Assembly: GCA_964211495.1 (NCBI GenBank)
Contig: CAXORL010000001.1
Location: 620,001-684,000 of the forward strand
DNA from: Faucicola osloensis_B
GTDB lineage: Bacteria > Pseudomonadota > Gammaproteobacteria > Pseudomonadales > Moraxellaceae
DNA length: 64,000 nt
Direction: 5' to 3'
A program made the position numbers and the translations under genes. Each line of letters starts with the position of its first letter. Position 1 is the stretch's first letter. Positions 50,366-59,490 of the stretch are shown piece by piece. The notes beneath the pieces are model-generated. The model was given only the letters and a program-made list of their open reading frames with translations, did no database searches and was not told the DNA's origin.

Positions 50366-51094
50366 TCAAAAAAAATAGCGGCGGGCGATATCGACAATCA
50401 ATTTGAGCGCTATGAGGGTGAGTAGATACGGCAGGATTTTTTCTAGCCAGTCTAAACGGATTTTATGGCGCAGTCGGGTACCAAGCCATGAGCCGACGGT
50501 TGCCATGATGACCATCATCACTAGCAAATGCCAATAATCGGCAAACACAAATCCCATCGCCACATAAACTATCAACTTAGCGGTATGCACCACTGTCATC
50601 ATCAAGGCGCCCGTAGTGACAACGACATTGTTATCATCATAGTACTTATTGAGCATGGCGATATTGAGCGGACCCGGTGTGCCAACAAACACGCCCAAGC
50701 CCGTTTGTGCAAATCCGACCAAAAAGAAACTCTCAAAACGGCGAATCACTCGGTTAAAAGTGCTTGACCAAGTTATTAGTAAGATATAAATACCGATAAA
50801 TAACGGAATAAGCTCTAAATGGATAAAGCGTACTAGCACGCCAAATACCAACAGCCCCGTCAATGAGCCCGCCAAAAATTGCCAAAAATAGGTAAAGTCT
50901 AAGGCATCGCGACCAAACCAAGCCCGCGTGGCATTACTGACAAGCTGGGTTACGCCATGCACTGGCACAATCGCTGCAGCAGGCACAAAAAATGGCATCA
51001 GTCCAATAAGTATCATGCCGCCGCCCACCCCTGTGATGGCGGTTAGAGCAGAGGTTAATAAATTGGCTAAGGCGAGTAAGCTATCATTCAGCAT
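50366..51094 (-). CDS. TSUP family (TauE/SafE) membrane permease
   Basis: A 242-residue membrane protein of the TauE/SafE family, typically exporting sulfite, sulfoacetate or related organosulfur anions. It has about eight hydrophobic segments in two halves; ALTAITGVGGGMILIGLMPFFVP (split, GGG loop) opens the first repeat and GFAQTGLGVFVGTPGPLNIAML (split) the second. The start is supported by GGGGT five bases upstream. No sulfur-metabolism genes adjoin, so the substrate is open. Terminator 51109-51137 lies just upstream of its leader, shared with purA. Confidence 0.86.
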   Translation of the reverse strand: MLNDSLLALANLLTSALTAITGVGGGMILIGLMPFFVPAAAIVPVHGVTQLVSNATRAWFGRDALDFTYFWQFLAGSLTGLLVFGVLVRFIHLELIPLFIGIYILLITWSSTFNRVIRRFESFFLVGFAQTGLGVFVGTPGPLNIAMLNKYYDDNNVVVTTGALMMTVVHTAKLIVYVAMGFVFADYWHLLVMMVIMATVGSWLGTRLRHKIRLDWLEKILPYLLTLIALKLIVDIARRYFF

Positions 51095-51108
51095 TTTTAC
51101 CCCAAAAT

Positions 51109-51137
51109 AAAAAACCCGACATCACATCGGGTTTTTT
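51109..51137. terminator. Terminator of the hisZ-purA operon
   Basis: AAAAAACCCGA pairs with TCGGGTTTTTT across a 7-base loop, 12 bases after the purA stop. It lies in the short leader of the TSUP gene on the same strand. Confidence 0.8.
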
Positions 51138-51149
51138 GATAAATAAGGG

Positions 51150-52448
51150 TTAAGCATCGTATGGGTCGCGTAGCACGATGGTTTCGGCACGGTCAGGACC
51201 TGTTGAGATAATGTCAACGGGACACTCGATGAGCTGCTCAATGCGCTTGATATAAGCTTTGGCATTTTCAGGTAGCTTGTCATAGTCTGTCACACCCACA
51301 GTGCTAGTTTTCCAGCCTGGCAATGTTTCGTAGATGGGTTTGACATTCTCATAAAACTCCGCATCGCTAGAGCCGCAAACTTCCCCACTTGGTAACTCAT
51401 AACCCGTGCAGATATTGAGCTGTTCAAGGTCATCTAACACATCAAGCTTGGTCAAGCAGATACCAGATAGGGAGTTTAGTACCACAGCACGGCGTAGAAT
51501 CGCTGCATCAAACCAACCACAACGACGGGCGCGGCCCGTGGTAGCACCAAATTCTTGACCGACAGTACCGATGTGCTCACCGATATCATCAAATAGCTCA
51601 GTTGGGAAAGGACCAGCACCCACGCGCGTGGTGTAAGCTTTGGTGATACCCAATACGTAGTCAAAGTACAAGGGTCCAAGACCGGTACCCGTCGCCACGC
51701 CGCCAGCGGTGGTGTTTGAGCTAGTAACGAAGGGATAAGTGCCGTGGTCAACGTCAAGCAACGTACCTTGCGCACCTTCAAACATTAAGTTTTTGCCTTC
51801 TTTGCATAGCTTGTCAAGCTCGCCCGTCACATCAGCCACCAAGTCTTTTAGCGCATCGCGCCATTCTTCTGCCAACTTTAAGGTCGCATCAAAATCCACT
51901 GCGTCCACCCCATAGTATTGGGTCAAGGCAAAGTTATGGTACTCAAGGTTGGTTTTTAGTTTATCGGCAAAGTCAGCTCGCAACAAGTCAGCAAAACGCA
52001 ACGCACGGCGCGCTACTTTATCTTCGTAGGCAGGGCCGATACCACGACCGGTCGTACCAATTTTGTTGTTGCCGCGTTTGATTTCACGGGCTTGGTCAAG
52101 CGCTACATGCTGTGGCATGATCAGTGGGCAGTTGGGCGAAATACGAAGTCGCTCACGCACAGGCACGCCTGCTTCAACCAGTGATTGCATTTCTTTTAAT
52201 AGCGCATCTGGTGCTAGCACCACGCCATTACCGATGTAGCAAGTGACGCCTTCACGTAGAATACCCGATGGAATCAAATGTAATACGGTTTTTTTACCGC
52301 CAACGACTAAGGTGTGACCGGCATTATGACCGCCTTGATAGCGCGCCACCGCACTGGCTTTTTCAGTCAATAAGTCAACGATTTTGCCTTTACCTTCATC
52401 GCCCCACTGGCTACCAAGGACAACGACGTTTTTTCCCGTATGTTTCAT
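51150..52448 (-). CDS. purA: Adenylosuccinate synthase
   Basis: PurA makes adenylosuccinate from IMP, aspartate and GTP, the branch to AMP, opposite GuaB at the IMP node. The 432-residue protein has VVLGSQWGDEGKGKIVDLL (P-loop and catalytic Asp, His), GHNAGHTL, TGRGIGPAYEDK, the Asp-binding VGAGPFPTELFD and RRCGWFDA, and a C-terminal STGPDRAETI. AAGGTG precedes the ATG by eight bases. It follows hisZ after 57 bases; hisZ-purA adjacency is widespread in beta/gammaproteobacteria. Confidence 0.97.
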   Translation of the reverse strand: MKHTGKNVVVLGSQWGDEGKGKIVDLLTEKASAVARYQGGHNAGHTLVVGGKKTVLHLIPSGILREGVTCYIGNGVVLAPDALLKEMQSLVEAGVPVRERLRISPNCPLIMPQHVALDQAREIKRGNNKIGTTGRGIGPAYEDKVARRALRFADLLRADFADKLKTNLEYHNFALTQYYGVDAVDFDATLKLAEEWRDALKDLVADVTGELDKLCKEGKNLMFEGAQGTLLDVDHGTYPFVTSSNTTAGGVATGTGLGPLYFDYVLGITKAYTTRVGAGPFPTELFDDIGEHIGTVGQEFGATTGRARRCGWFDAAILRRAVVLNSLSGICLTKLDVLDDLEQLNICTGYELPSGEVCGSSDAEFYENVKPIYETLPGWKTSTVGVTDYDKLPENAKAYIKRIEQLIECPVDIISTGPDRAETIVLRDPYDA

Positions 52449-52505
52449 GATAAGTCACCTTTTATCAAAGTAATTGCTAAAAACAAGTTTACAACAGCTT
52501 AAAAA

Positions 52506-53801
52506 TTAATTTTCTGCCAAATGCTCTAAGTACCAAACCCCATTCGCTACTTGCAAGCGATGGGTGGTTTGCTCAGGTTCATCGGTTTCATCCAGCGCAA
52601 TCATCACCCGATGCCCTTCTTGGCGTAGTGAGTCAATCGCTTGTTTGAGCGCTGGCGCATCAGGATGATTGGGTACATGTAAAATAGTTTGTACATGGCT
52701 ATAAGGCACCACGGTAAAAGGCTGCTCATGTATTTGGATATGATTTTGCCAACGGTTTAGCTCACAGCTAAAGCCAACGCCCGAACGCACGGCATCGGTA
52801 TTATCAACTTCATGATGAAAATGATTGCTAAAACGACCACCACGAATCAGCGGCAATGACTCATCTGCCACATACACATTAAAGACAACGCCTGTATGAT
52901 AGTGATATCCCAATCCTGTGACATCGACACTGACATTGGCATCCCAGTGCTCCTCAAGATAGCTCACCAAATAAGTCAAATCAGACAAGGCTTTGGCAAT
53001 GATAGCATCGTGTTTGGCTTGACTTGAGAGTCGTTCGCTCAGTTTTTGCAAGTCATTACCTGCCTCGCCAAGTACATAAAAATCGTTAGCAAGTTCGCCA
53101 AACTGGCTCATTTTGCTGGTCAAAAGTTTCAGCTCAGGTAAAGCTTTATTGGCATACAGCTCAATGAGTTTTTCTTGCAGATGCGTAGGTACACTGGCAA
53201 GCTGGCAAAGCTGCTGAAAAATCGCCACATGACCAATATCAATATGCGAGCGTGCAATCACATCCGTGCTATCTAACAAGGTAAATAGCACATCTAATAG
53301 CTCCACTTCACTGGCTAGTGAATCGGTACCAAAAATTTCAGCGCCCAACTGTAGCGGGGTGCGCGAACCAAATAAGCCCTTTGGCATGGTATAGATTACA
53401 TGCCCTGCATAACAATAGCGGGAAATTGATTTTGATGGGTTACTAGTGTCTTGATTATTGTGTAGACGCGCATCAATCCGCGCAATTTGTGGGGTGATAT
53501 CTGCGCGTACCCCCATGAGCCGACCGGTTAGCTGATCAATGATTTTAAAAGTTTGTAATTTAACATCTTCAGACGCATAGCCGAGCAAGCTTTCGGTATA
53601 TTCAATCATAGGCGGGCTAATAAATTCATAGCCATGGCTGATTAAAATACGGGTCAATTGATAACGCAGGGTTTCTTGCTTTACCGCTTCGGTTGATAGT
53701 AGATCGACAACCCCATCGGGTAATAGCCAAGTATTTTTTGTATTAAGATAAAAAGCAGACTGATTTGCCACATTGGTGGAATTTGATGCTAAATTTGACA
53801 C
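52506..53801 (-). CDS. hisZ: ATP phosphoribosyltransferase regulatory subunit HisZ
   Basis: HisZ, a histidyl-tRNA-synthetase-like protein without charging activity, is needed by short-form HisG for the first step of histidine synthesis. The 431-residue product contains WLLPDGVVDLL, a class II synthetase core (VRADITPQIARIDARL), YCYAGHVIY, QLGAEIFGTDS, and GLGYHYHTGVVFNVYV with RGGRFSNH. It begins at a GTG with AGGA six bases upstream. Its presence predicts a short HisG elsewhere on the chromosome. The variant C-terminal domain differs from HisS anticodon domains, supporting HisZ. It heads the hisZ-purA unit. Confidence 0.93.
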   Translation of the reverse strand: MSNLASNSTNVANQSAFYLNTKNTWLLPDGVVDLLSTEAVKQETLRYQLTRILISHGYEFISPPMIEYTESLLGYASEDVKLQTFKIIDQLTGRLMGVRADITPQIARIDARLHNNQDTSNPSKSISRYCYAGHVIYTMPKGLFGSRTPLQLGAEIFGTDSLASEVELLDVLFTLLDSTDVIARSHIDIGHVAIFQQLCQLASVPTHLQEKLIELYANKALPELKLLTSKMSQFGELANDFYVLGEAGNDLQKLSERLSSQAKHDAIIAKALSDLTYLVSYLEEHWDANVSVDVTGLGYHYHTGVVFNVYVADESLPLIRGGRFSNHFHHEVDNTDAVRSGVGFSCELNRWQNHIQIHEQPFTVVPYSHVQTILHVPNHPDAPALKQAIDSLRQEGHRVMIALDETDEPEQTTHRLQVANGVWYLEHLAEN

Positions 53802-54101
53802 AATAAATCCTAAGGATGATTAAATGATATATCACTAGACATGACAACAAACGGCCATATGAAAACATAGACCATGAATTACCATATAAAATCATAGAAT
53901 AATCGATGAGAAGGGCACTTACAAAAATAAAATAAGAATAAAAATAAGGGCACTTTTCCTTTTCATTGTATCATAGCTTCACTGGGCTTAGGCATTTTTT
54001 TATTGGCCAATTTTTTATGCTAAACTGCGATACAATTTTATTGAAACTTATTTATTAAAACTTACACTCATGCAACCAGTATAGGGAAATCCAATTCACC
54101 C
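53802..54101. other. Intergenic region between hisZ and the GST-like gene
   Basis: A 300-base AT-rich gap with divergent promoters. It holds a direct repeat of AAGGGCACTT (53911-53920 and 53946-53955, 35 bases apart) separated by an A-rich stretch, and a TACAAT -10 candidate near 54031. No ORF or RNA gene is supported. Confidence 0.45.
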
Positions 54102-54695
54102 ATGAAACTTTTTGTCTCAACTACTTCCCCTTTCGCCCGGCTTGTGATGGTCGCCTGTTTACGCCAGCAAATTGATGCCGAGCTTATATTTGTCATGCCT
54201 TGGGAAAACCCACAAGAATTATTAGCGGTCAACCCTTTTAGCCAAGTCCCTGCCCTGCTCACCGATAATCAATTACTCATCACCGAAAGCAGTGTGATTT
54301 TGGCGCATCTGATGCCGCAAATTTTCGCTGATGAAAAATCTGCCGCTTTAACGAGCCTGAGTTTAGGCATTATCAACCAAACTGTTCGCGCCTTTGCCAC
54401 CGAGCACTTTCAGCCATCAAGTGCTACCCCTCATCCATTTATTGAGCGCTCGACCAGTCTATTGTCGAATTTACTGCCTAGTACACCACAGCTCGATGCA
54501 CAAAGCGATGCGTTAAGCCAAATCTTTTTTGGCATTGCCTTAGCGTATTTAAAATTACGTTTGGCTGAGGTGTTTGACAAGGCAGTCACTGAGGCAAACA
54601 AAGCGGCACTGGCGCAATTTTATCAGCGAGATTTTATGCAAAAAACTCAAAGCACTGCTTTAGAAAAACTACCAACCTCTATCTCTCAACTTTAA
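54102..54695 (+). CDS. Glutathione S-transferase family protein
   Basis: The 197-residue protein has an N-terminal thioredoxin-like domain (MKLFVSTTSPFARLVMVACL, split; VNPFSQVPALL with the cis-Pro; LLITESSVILAHL with the Glu-Ser glutathione contact) and an all-helical C-terminal domain. The Ser-Pro-Phe start of the active-site helix resembles bacterial GSTs with Ser/Cys chemistry and maleylacetoacetate-isomerase-like folds; the substrate is unknown. It is divergent from hisZ and precedes the DUF2237 gene by 44 bases. Confidence 0.85.
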   Translation: MKLFVSTTSPFARLVMVACLRQQIDAELIFVMPWENPQELLAVNPFSQVPALLTDNQLLITESSVILAHLMPQIFADEKSAALTSLSLGIINQTVRAFATEHFQPSSATPHPFIERSTSLLSNLLPSTPQLDAQSDALSQIFFGIALAYLKLRLAEVFDKAVTEANKAALAQFYQRDFMQKTQSTALEKLPTSISQL

Positions 54696-54739
54696 CTAAT
54701 CCTCCATCTAACCCAATTAAAACGTAAAAAGAGCTCACT

Positions 54740-55123
54740 ATGTCCTATCATCCAAAAGCTGAATTAAACCAAACCAATGTGCTGGGTACCGCACTAGCCA
54801 GTTGCTGTTTTGACCCGTTAACCGGTTATTATCGAAATGGTTTTTGTCATACCGGCGCTGGGGATGTCGGCTTACACACAGTTTGCGCCAAAATGACCCG
54901 GGAATTCTTAGAATTTTCTGTTGCCAAAGGCAATGATTTGGTGACGCCTTTACCCGAATTTGGTTTTCCCGGGCTGCAGCCCAATGATTTTTGGTGCGTG
55001 TGTGCGCTGCGCTGGGTGGAAGCATTGGATGCAGGGGTTGCGCCGCCGCTAAAGCTTGCCGCATGTCACGAGAGTCTCTTAGAGTTAGTAGATATAGAGA
55101 CACTGCAGCAGTATGCTATTTAA
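54740..55123 (+). CDS. DUF2237 family protein
   Basis: A 127-residue cytoplasmic protein of unknown function. It matches the DUF2237 pattern: NVLGTALASCCFDPLTGYYRNGFC (split), GDVGLHTVCAKMTREFLEFS, KGNDLVTPLPEFGFPGLQPNDFWC (split) and LRWVEALDAGVAPPL. Five to seven conserved Cys suggest metal or redox sensitivity. The ATG follows GAGCTCACT. It may share a transcript with the GST-like gene. Confidence 0.9.
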   Translation: MSYHPKAELNQTNVLGTALASCCFDPLTGYYRNGFCHTGAGDVGLHTVCAKMTREFLEFSVAKGNDLVTPLPEFGFPGLQPNDFWCVCALRWVEALDAGVAPPLKLAACHESLLELVDIETLQQYAI

Positions 55124-55467
55124 GCGGATAGTGAAAAAATGACCGTTGCTAAGTCCATGGTTAACTAGATTTAACTAGGTTTTAGCGGTCTGTCACGTAT
55201 AATTATCTTGAGATTGTCATTTTTCACTGTTATCATTATCCATCTAATTTTAGCCGTATGATTGCATTGTCAATGCATGACTTCTTTTTTTATTCGTTTA
55301 AAAATCACTGAGAATTACAAAATAGCAAGAACACACAGGCGCATTTGCCTACTTTGATGTTTACTTGCTGTTTCGTGGTTGCTACCTTTTAGTACTTTGA
55401 TAACGACTGGACACATTTATTCGATCTGATACAACTCTTTCAAATCGTGATAGCGAGGTTTTTGGTT
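55124..55467. other. Intergenic region upstream of the CorA-type gene
   Basis: A 344-base gap without a credible ORF. It contains a direct tandem repeat TTAACTAGAT/TTAACTAGGT (55161-55180) and a near-perfect palindrome TGCATTG-T-CAATGCA (55263-55277). These may be control sites for the transporter gene. I see no known magnesium riboswitch. Confidence 0.45.
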
Positions 55468-56790
55468 ATGACGCCACCCCACCAAAACAAAAATTTATCT
55501 GAACGCAGCGACGATTTATTAGAGCACCCCACTCAGACAACCCAGCACGTCACTCTGCCGCTAGCCTCAACACTTAATCCGCCACATGATATGTCATCGG
55601 ATTCTTTTACCCTTGCCAACGCGGATGTCATGTATGATGAAATCACCGATGAAGACCTCGATTTGCACGGTGATGATAGTTATATCTATGGCGAAGATTA
55701 TGACGATGATGGCACTGTCGAAGTCTATGCACCTACCGATGTACCACCCCCTGAGTACAACCCTGAAGCTGAAATCACCGAAGATCGCTTTAAAGGGAAA
55801 AATGAGACTGCTAACTGCTTTGCCTACTCTCGTAAATCTGGGGAAAAAATCGGCGAGATTGAGCTTGATGATGTGCGCCGCGAATTATCCAACAACAACG
55901 TATTTGTTTGGGTAGGACTGCACGACCCAAGTATCGAAACCATTCGAGAAGTTCAAGAGGCATTTGACTTGCACGAACTTGCCATCGAAGATGCTTTTGC
56001 TGAACATCAACGCGCCAAAGTTGAAAGCTATAGTAATGATAGCGTGTTCGTGGTGGTACGAACCGCCAAATTGACCGAAAACACCATTCGTTATGGCACT
56101 ACCGCCATTTTTATGGGCAAGCAATATATCATCACTATTCGTCAAGGTGCCTCTCATAGCTACCAAAGTGTACGAGATTTTTGTCATCGCCGACCAGAAA
56201 AATTGCGCCTTGGGCCCATCTTTGTGCTGCACGCCATCCTAGACTTTATCGTCGATAACTACTTACCTATCACTGAAAAATTAGGACGTTATTTGCGTGA
56301 GCAAGAACGGGAAATTTTCTCTGAAAACTTTAACAAACATACACTGCGCAATTTGTATGAATTAAAATCACAGCTGGTACATATGCGTGCTGTCATCTTG
56401 CCCGTACAAGATATCTGTAATTTTTTTATCAATCATAAAAAGACTGATTTGATTCCAAGTTTTCCTAGCCAAGCCAAACCGTATTTTCGCGACGTCAATG
56501 ACCATCTACTGCGTGCACTCGATGCGGTCAATGGACTTAACGAAATGCTCAGTGTTGCCATGGATATTTATATGGCAGTGGTGAATACGGGTCAGAATGA
56601 GGTGGTACGAAAACTTGCCGCTTGGGCAGGTATCCTCGCGGTTCCGACCGCCGTCGCAGGGATTTATGGGATGAACTTTGAAAATATGCCTGAACTAAAA
56701 ATGCATTATGCCTACTATATTTTGTTGGCATTTATTTTGACCATTTGTTTCACGCTTTACTATCGATTTAAAAAGGCAGGTTGGTTGTAA
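55468..56790 (+). CDS. CorA family magnesium/divalent-cation channel with long acidic N-terminus
   Basis: CorA pentamers admit Mg2+ (or related cations) across the inner membrane. From the ATG at 55468 (440 residues; GAGG upstream) the protein has an unusually long N-terminal region, including a strongly acidic stretch near 50-100 (DEITDEDLDLHGDDS, GEDYDDDG), then the cytoplasmic alpha/beta domain (VWVGLHDPSIETIREVQEAFDLHELAIEDAF, split), long helices, and two C-terminal membrane helices with the signature YGMN (in VAGIYGMNFENMP). E. coli CorA is 316 residues; the excess is N-terminal. The acidic segment may sense cations. Confidence 0.92.
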   Translation: MTPPHQNKNLSERSDDLLEHPTQTTQHVTLPLASTLNPPHDMSSDSFTLANADVMYDEITDEDLDLHGDDSYIYGEDYDDDGTVEVYAPTDVPPPEYNPEAEITEDRFKGKNETANCFAYSRKSGEKIGEIELDDVRRELSNNNVFVWVGLHDPSIETIREVQEAFDLHELAIEDAFAEHQRAKVESYSNDSVFVVVRTAKLTENTIRYGTTAIFMGKQYIITIRQGASHSYQSVRDFCHRRPEKLRLGPIFVLHAILDFIVDNYLPITEKLGRYLREQEREIFSENFNKHTLRNLYELKSQLVHMRAVILPVQDICNFFINHKKTDLIPSFPSQAKPYFRDVNDHLLRALDAVNGLNEMLSVAMDIYMAVVNTGQNEVVRKLAAWAGILAVPTAVAGIYGMNFENMPELKMHYAYYILLAFILTICFTLYYRFKKAGWL

Positions 56791-56826
56791 CTTTACCGAT
56801 AGACTTTAATTATAGACTTCAACCAT

Positions 56827-56861
56827 AAAAGCTTAATAGGTAATGCTGTTAAGCTTTTTTT
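56827..56861. terminator. Bidirectional terminator after the CorA-type gene
   Basis: AAAAGCTTAA pairs with TTAAGCTTTT across a 12-base loop, with a T-run on the plus strand. Confidence 0.75.
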
Positions 56862-56896
56862 ATTGCGCTATTAATTTGTCAATGACAAATAATTGT

Positions 56897-57532
56897 CTAT
56901 ACATCAATTAAATTAAACAGCTCATCAATTTCTTCTTTCAAATGGTACATTTCGGTGTCATTCCATTTTTTGGATAAATGACTGATGGGCAAAATCACAC
57001 AGTGTAAATCGCGATAAGTAATAGCATTAAAAGTATTTCTAACGAGGGTTTTATTGGCTTCTCGTTCAAAGTATTTAATTACATCAATATTTTGGGTTAT
57101 GACTAAGACAGGTTTTAGAATACTATAGAGCCAATCAAATAAATGTGTGTGTTTATGCTGAGGGCTTAATAAAGTTTTTTTAGGGGTGATAACACTATAA
57201 AGGTAAGTTTCAATCACAGGATGATTTGAGATTTCATCAATCAAATTTTGCTGAAATATATGGTTGCGATTCCACTGCAAATCATCATTGTAACTAGCGA
57301 TGTCATAATGCTCAGCGAACGCTTCACGATCAAACCCTATGTCATCATGCCAAATATCGGCATCAAACACGTCTAAATTAACTTCTCGAGCCGGATTGTA
57401 GCCGACCATCATGATTTTACACTTGAGTGGTGAGCCTGAACAGATAAAGGGACGTACTTTTACATTGTCTAGTTGCTGCTCGCTAAGCCGCTGCTGCATC
57501 TCTGTACGGAATTTTTTTAAATCCATTTTCAC
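56897..57532 (-). CDS. Hypothetical protein, weak uracil-DNA-glycosylase-like motifs
   Basis: Not recognised. The 211-residue product (GTG start at 57532 with GGGA seven bases upstream, or ATG two codons later) lacks signal or membrane segments. VRPFICSGSPLKCKIMMVGYNPAR resembles the first active-site loop of UDG-fold proteins (hydrophobic strand then G-x-N-P), and the late VILPISHLSKKW could be the second loop (strand then S/H). The central part is rich in His, Asp and Trp. Codon use is AT-richer than its neighbours, hinting at transfer. It is convergent with the CorA gene and separated from etfA by a hairpin. Confidence 0.7.
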   Translation of the reverse strand: MKMDLKKFRTEMQQRLSEQQLDNVKVRPFICSGSPLKCKIMMVGYNPAREVNLDVFDADIWHDDIGFDREAFAEHYDIASYNDDLQWNRNHIFQQNLIDEISNHPVIETYLYSVITPKKTLLSPQHKHTHLFDWLYSILKPVLVITQNIDVIKYFEREANKTLVRNTFNAITYRDLHCVILPISHLSKKWNDTEMYHLKEEIDELFNLIDV

Positions 57533-57659
57533 AATTTATTCCCAAAAAATTTACTATCAATAAAATCCCATAATTTTTATTATATTACCTAGTCGCTATA
57601 CAACAATCAATATACTTTTAGCGATAATTAAGTCACTGCTCAGCCAGTAAATAGCAAAT

Positions 57660-57690
57660 AAAAAAACCTCAAAAAGCATGAGGTTTTTTT
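57660..57690. terminator. Terminator of etfBA
   Basis: AAAAAAACCTCA pairs with TGAGGTTTTTTT across a 7-base loop, 35 bases after the etfA stop. Confidence 0.85.
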
Positions 57691-57724
57691 ATATTTATCG
57701 CTTGGTAGCTCATGATAGCGGCAA

Positions 57725-58657
57725 TTACAATTTGCTAGTTAGTTCTGGCAAGACTGTAAAAATATCCCCTTCTAGGAAATAATCAGCCACTTGAGAGATA
57801 GGCGCTTCTGGGTCATTGTTAATGGCAACGATAACTTTTGAATCTTTCATACCTGCCAAATGCTGAATCGCACCTGAGATACCTGCAGCGATATATAGGT
57901 TTGGCGCGACAATTTTACCCGTTTGACCCACTTGTAGGTCGTTTGGCACATAACCTGCGTCAACTGCCGCACGTGATGCACCCATCGCAGCGCCTAGCTT
58001 ATCAGCGAGTGGCTCAATATATTTGGTGAAGTTTTCACCGCTGGCTAATGCACGACCACCTGATACAACAATTTCTGCAGCCGTTAATTCTGGACGATCA
58101 GATTTTGCCAACTCTTCACCGACAAATTTTGATTTACCCGCATCTTCACCTGTGCTTACTTGTTCTATGCTGGCTGCACCGCCTTCTGCTGGCGCTGCAT
58201 CAAATGCAGTGGTACGAACTGTGATTACTTTTTTGCTTTCAGTATCTTTAACAGTTGCAATGGCATTGCCTGCGTAGATTGGACGCTCAAATGTCTCTGC
58301 ATCAATCACAGCGGTTACATCAGTTAGCATATTTACGTCTAACAAAGCAGCAACGCGTGGTAAGAAGTTTTTACCTGTGGTTGTTGCTGGTGCAACGATA
58401 TGGCTATAATCACCTGCAAGCGATACCACGAGTTTAGCAACGTTTTCAGCCAGTTGATGTTCAAAAGCAGGATTACTTGCGCAAAGCACCTTTGACACCC
58501 CCGCTACTTTAGCGGCTTGTTCTGCTACGGCTTCACAGCCAAGACCTGCAACTAATACAACAATATCACCACCGATTTTACTTGCTGCCGTTACGGTGTT
58601 GAGTGTTGCTTTTTTCAGCTCTTTATTATCATGTTCTGCATATACTAAAATTGCCAT
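57725..58657 (-). CDS. etfA: Electron transfer flavoprotein alpha subunit
   Basis: EtfA with EtfB collects electrons from acyl-CoA and other dehydrogenases and passes them to ETF:quinone oxidoreductase. The 310-residue protein has an N-terminal domain I (MAILVYAEHDNKELKKATLNTVTAA, split) and the FAD-binding C-terminal domain: VVSGGRALASGENF, GAAMGASRAAVDAGYVPND, GQTGKIVAPNLYIAAGISGAIQHLAGM (split), INNDPEAPI. AAGGAAAATCTC precedes the ATG. It follows etfB by 83 bases on one transcript ended at 57660-57690. Confidence 0.97.
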   Translation of the reverse strand: MAILVYAEHDNKELKKATLNTVTAASKIGGDIVVLVAGLGCEAVAEQAAKVAGVSKVLCASNPAFEHQLAENVAKLVVSLAGDYSHIVAPATTTGKNFLPRVAALLDVNMLTDVTAVIDAETFERPIYAGNAIATVKDTESKKVITVRTTAFDAAPAEGGAASIEQVSTGEDAGKSKFVGEELAKSDRPELTAAEIVVSGGRALASGENFTKYIEPLADKLGAAMGASRAAVDAGYVPNDLQVGQTGKIVAPNLYIAAGISGAIQHLAGMKDSKVIVAINNDPEAPISQVADYFLEGDIFTVLPELTSKL

Positions 58658-58740
58658 GAGATTTTCCTTAATATTTGATAATCGCTATCGTTAAATGACG
58701 AATTAAATTGAAGGTAGTTAAATGATTAGATAACTAATAA

Positions 58741-59490
58741 TTAGATAACTTTAGCTTCGTTTCTTAATTTATCAATTAATTCATCAACAGATTTAACTTT
58801 AACACCGGCTTTACGTTCTGCAGGTGGCGTCACTTTTACGATTTGAATGTTACTAGCGGTAGAAACACCATAATCTTCTGGTTTTTTCTCTTCTAATGGT
58901 TTTTTCTTCGCTTTCATGATGTTAGGCAGTTTGGCATAACGTGGTTCATTTAACCGTAAATCAGTGGTGATAACCGCAGGCAATGATAACTGAACGGTTT
59001 GTAAGCCACCATCGATTTCACGTGTTACGTTGACGCTACCACCGTCAACTTTTACTTGTGATGCAAAGGTTGCTTGACCCACATCTAGTAATGCCGCTAG
59101 CATTTGACCTGTTTGGTTGTTGTCATCATCAATCGCTTGTTTGCCTAGTAAAATGATGTCAGCAGCTTCAGCTTGTGCAATCGCTTTTAAAATTTTTGCG
59201 ACTTGTAGGGGACGCACAGTGTCGGTCGTTTCAACTAAAATACCACGATCTGCACCCAGTGCCATTGCACCACGGATTTGTTCTTGTGCTTCTTTTGGTC
59301 CGATAGATACAACAACAATTTCAGAGACCACGCCCGCTTCTTGTAGGCGTACAGCTTCTTCAACAGCAATCTCATCAAATGGGTTTACAGACATTTTAAC
59401 ATTGGTTAAGTCAACACCAGTGTTGTCCGCTTTTACACGAACTTTTACGTTATAGTCAACTACACGTTTAACAGCAACTAATGCTTTCAT
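58741..59490 (-). CDS. etfB: Electron transfer flavoprotein beta subunit
   Basis: EtfB binds AMP and carries the recognition loop for partner dehydrogenases. The start at 59490 (249 residues, MKALVAVKRVVDYNVKVRVK) has GAGGAACGT directly upstream; the longer frame adds 20 unlikely residues. Marks are NPFDEIAVEEAVRLQEAG, GADRGILVET, LLGKQAIDDDNNQTGQMLA (AMP contact), and the recognition loop region LPAVITTDLRLNEPRYAKLPNIMKAKKKP (split). Length matches the family. It is first in etfB-etfA. Confidence 0.97.
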   Translation of the reverse strand: MKALVAVKRVVDYNVKVRVKADNTGVDLTNVKMSVNPFDEIAVEEAVRLQEAGVVSEIVVVSIGPKEAQEQIRGAMALGADRGILVETTDTVRPLQVAKILKAIAQAEAADIILLGKQAIDDDNNQTGQMLAALLDVGQATFASQVKVDGGSVNVTREIDGGLQTVQLSLPAVITTDLRLNEPRYAKLPNIMKAKKKPLEEKKPEDYGVSTASNIQIVKVTPPAERKAGVKVKSVDELIDKLRNEAKVI

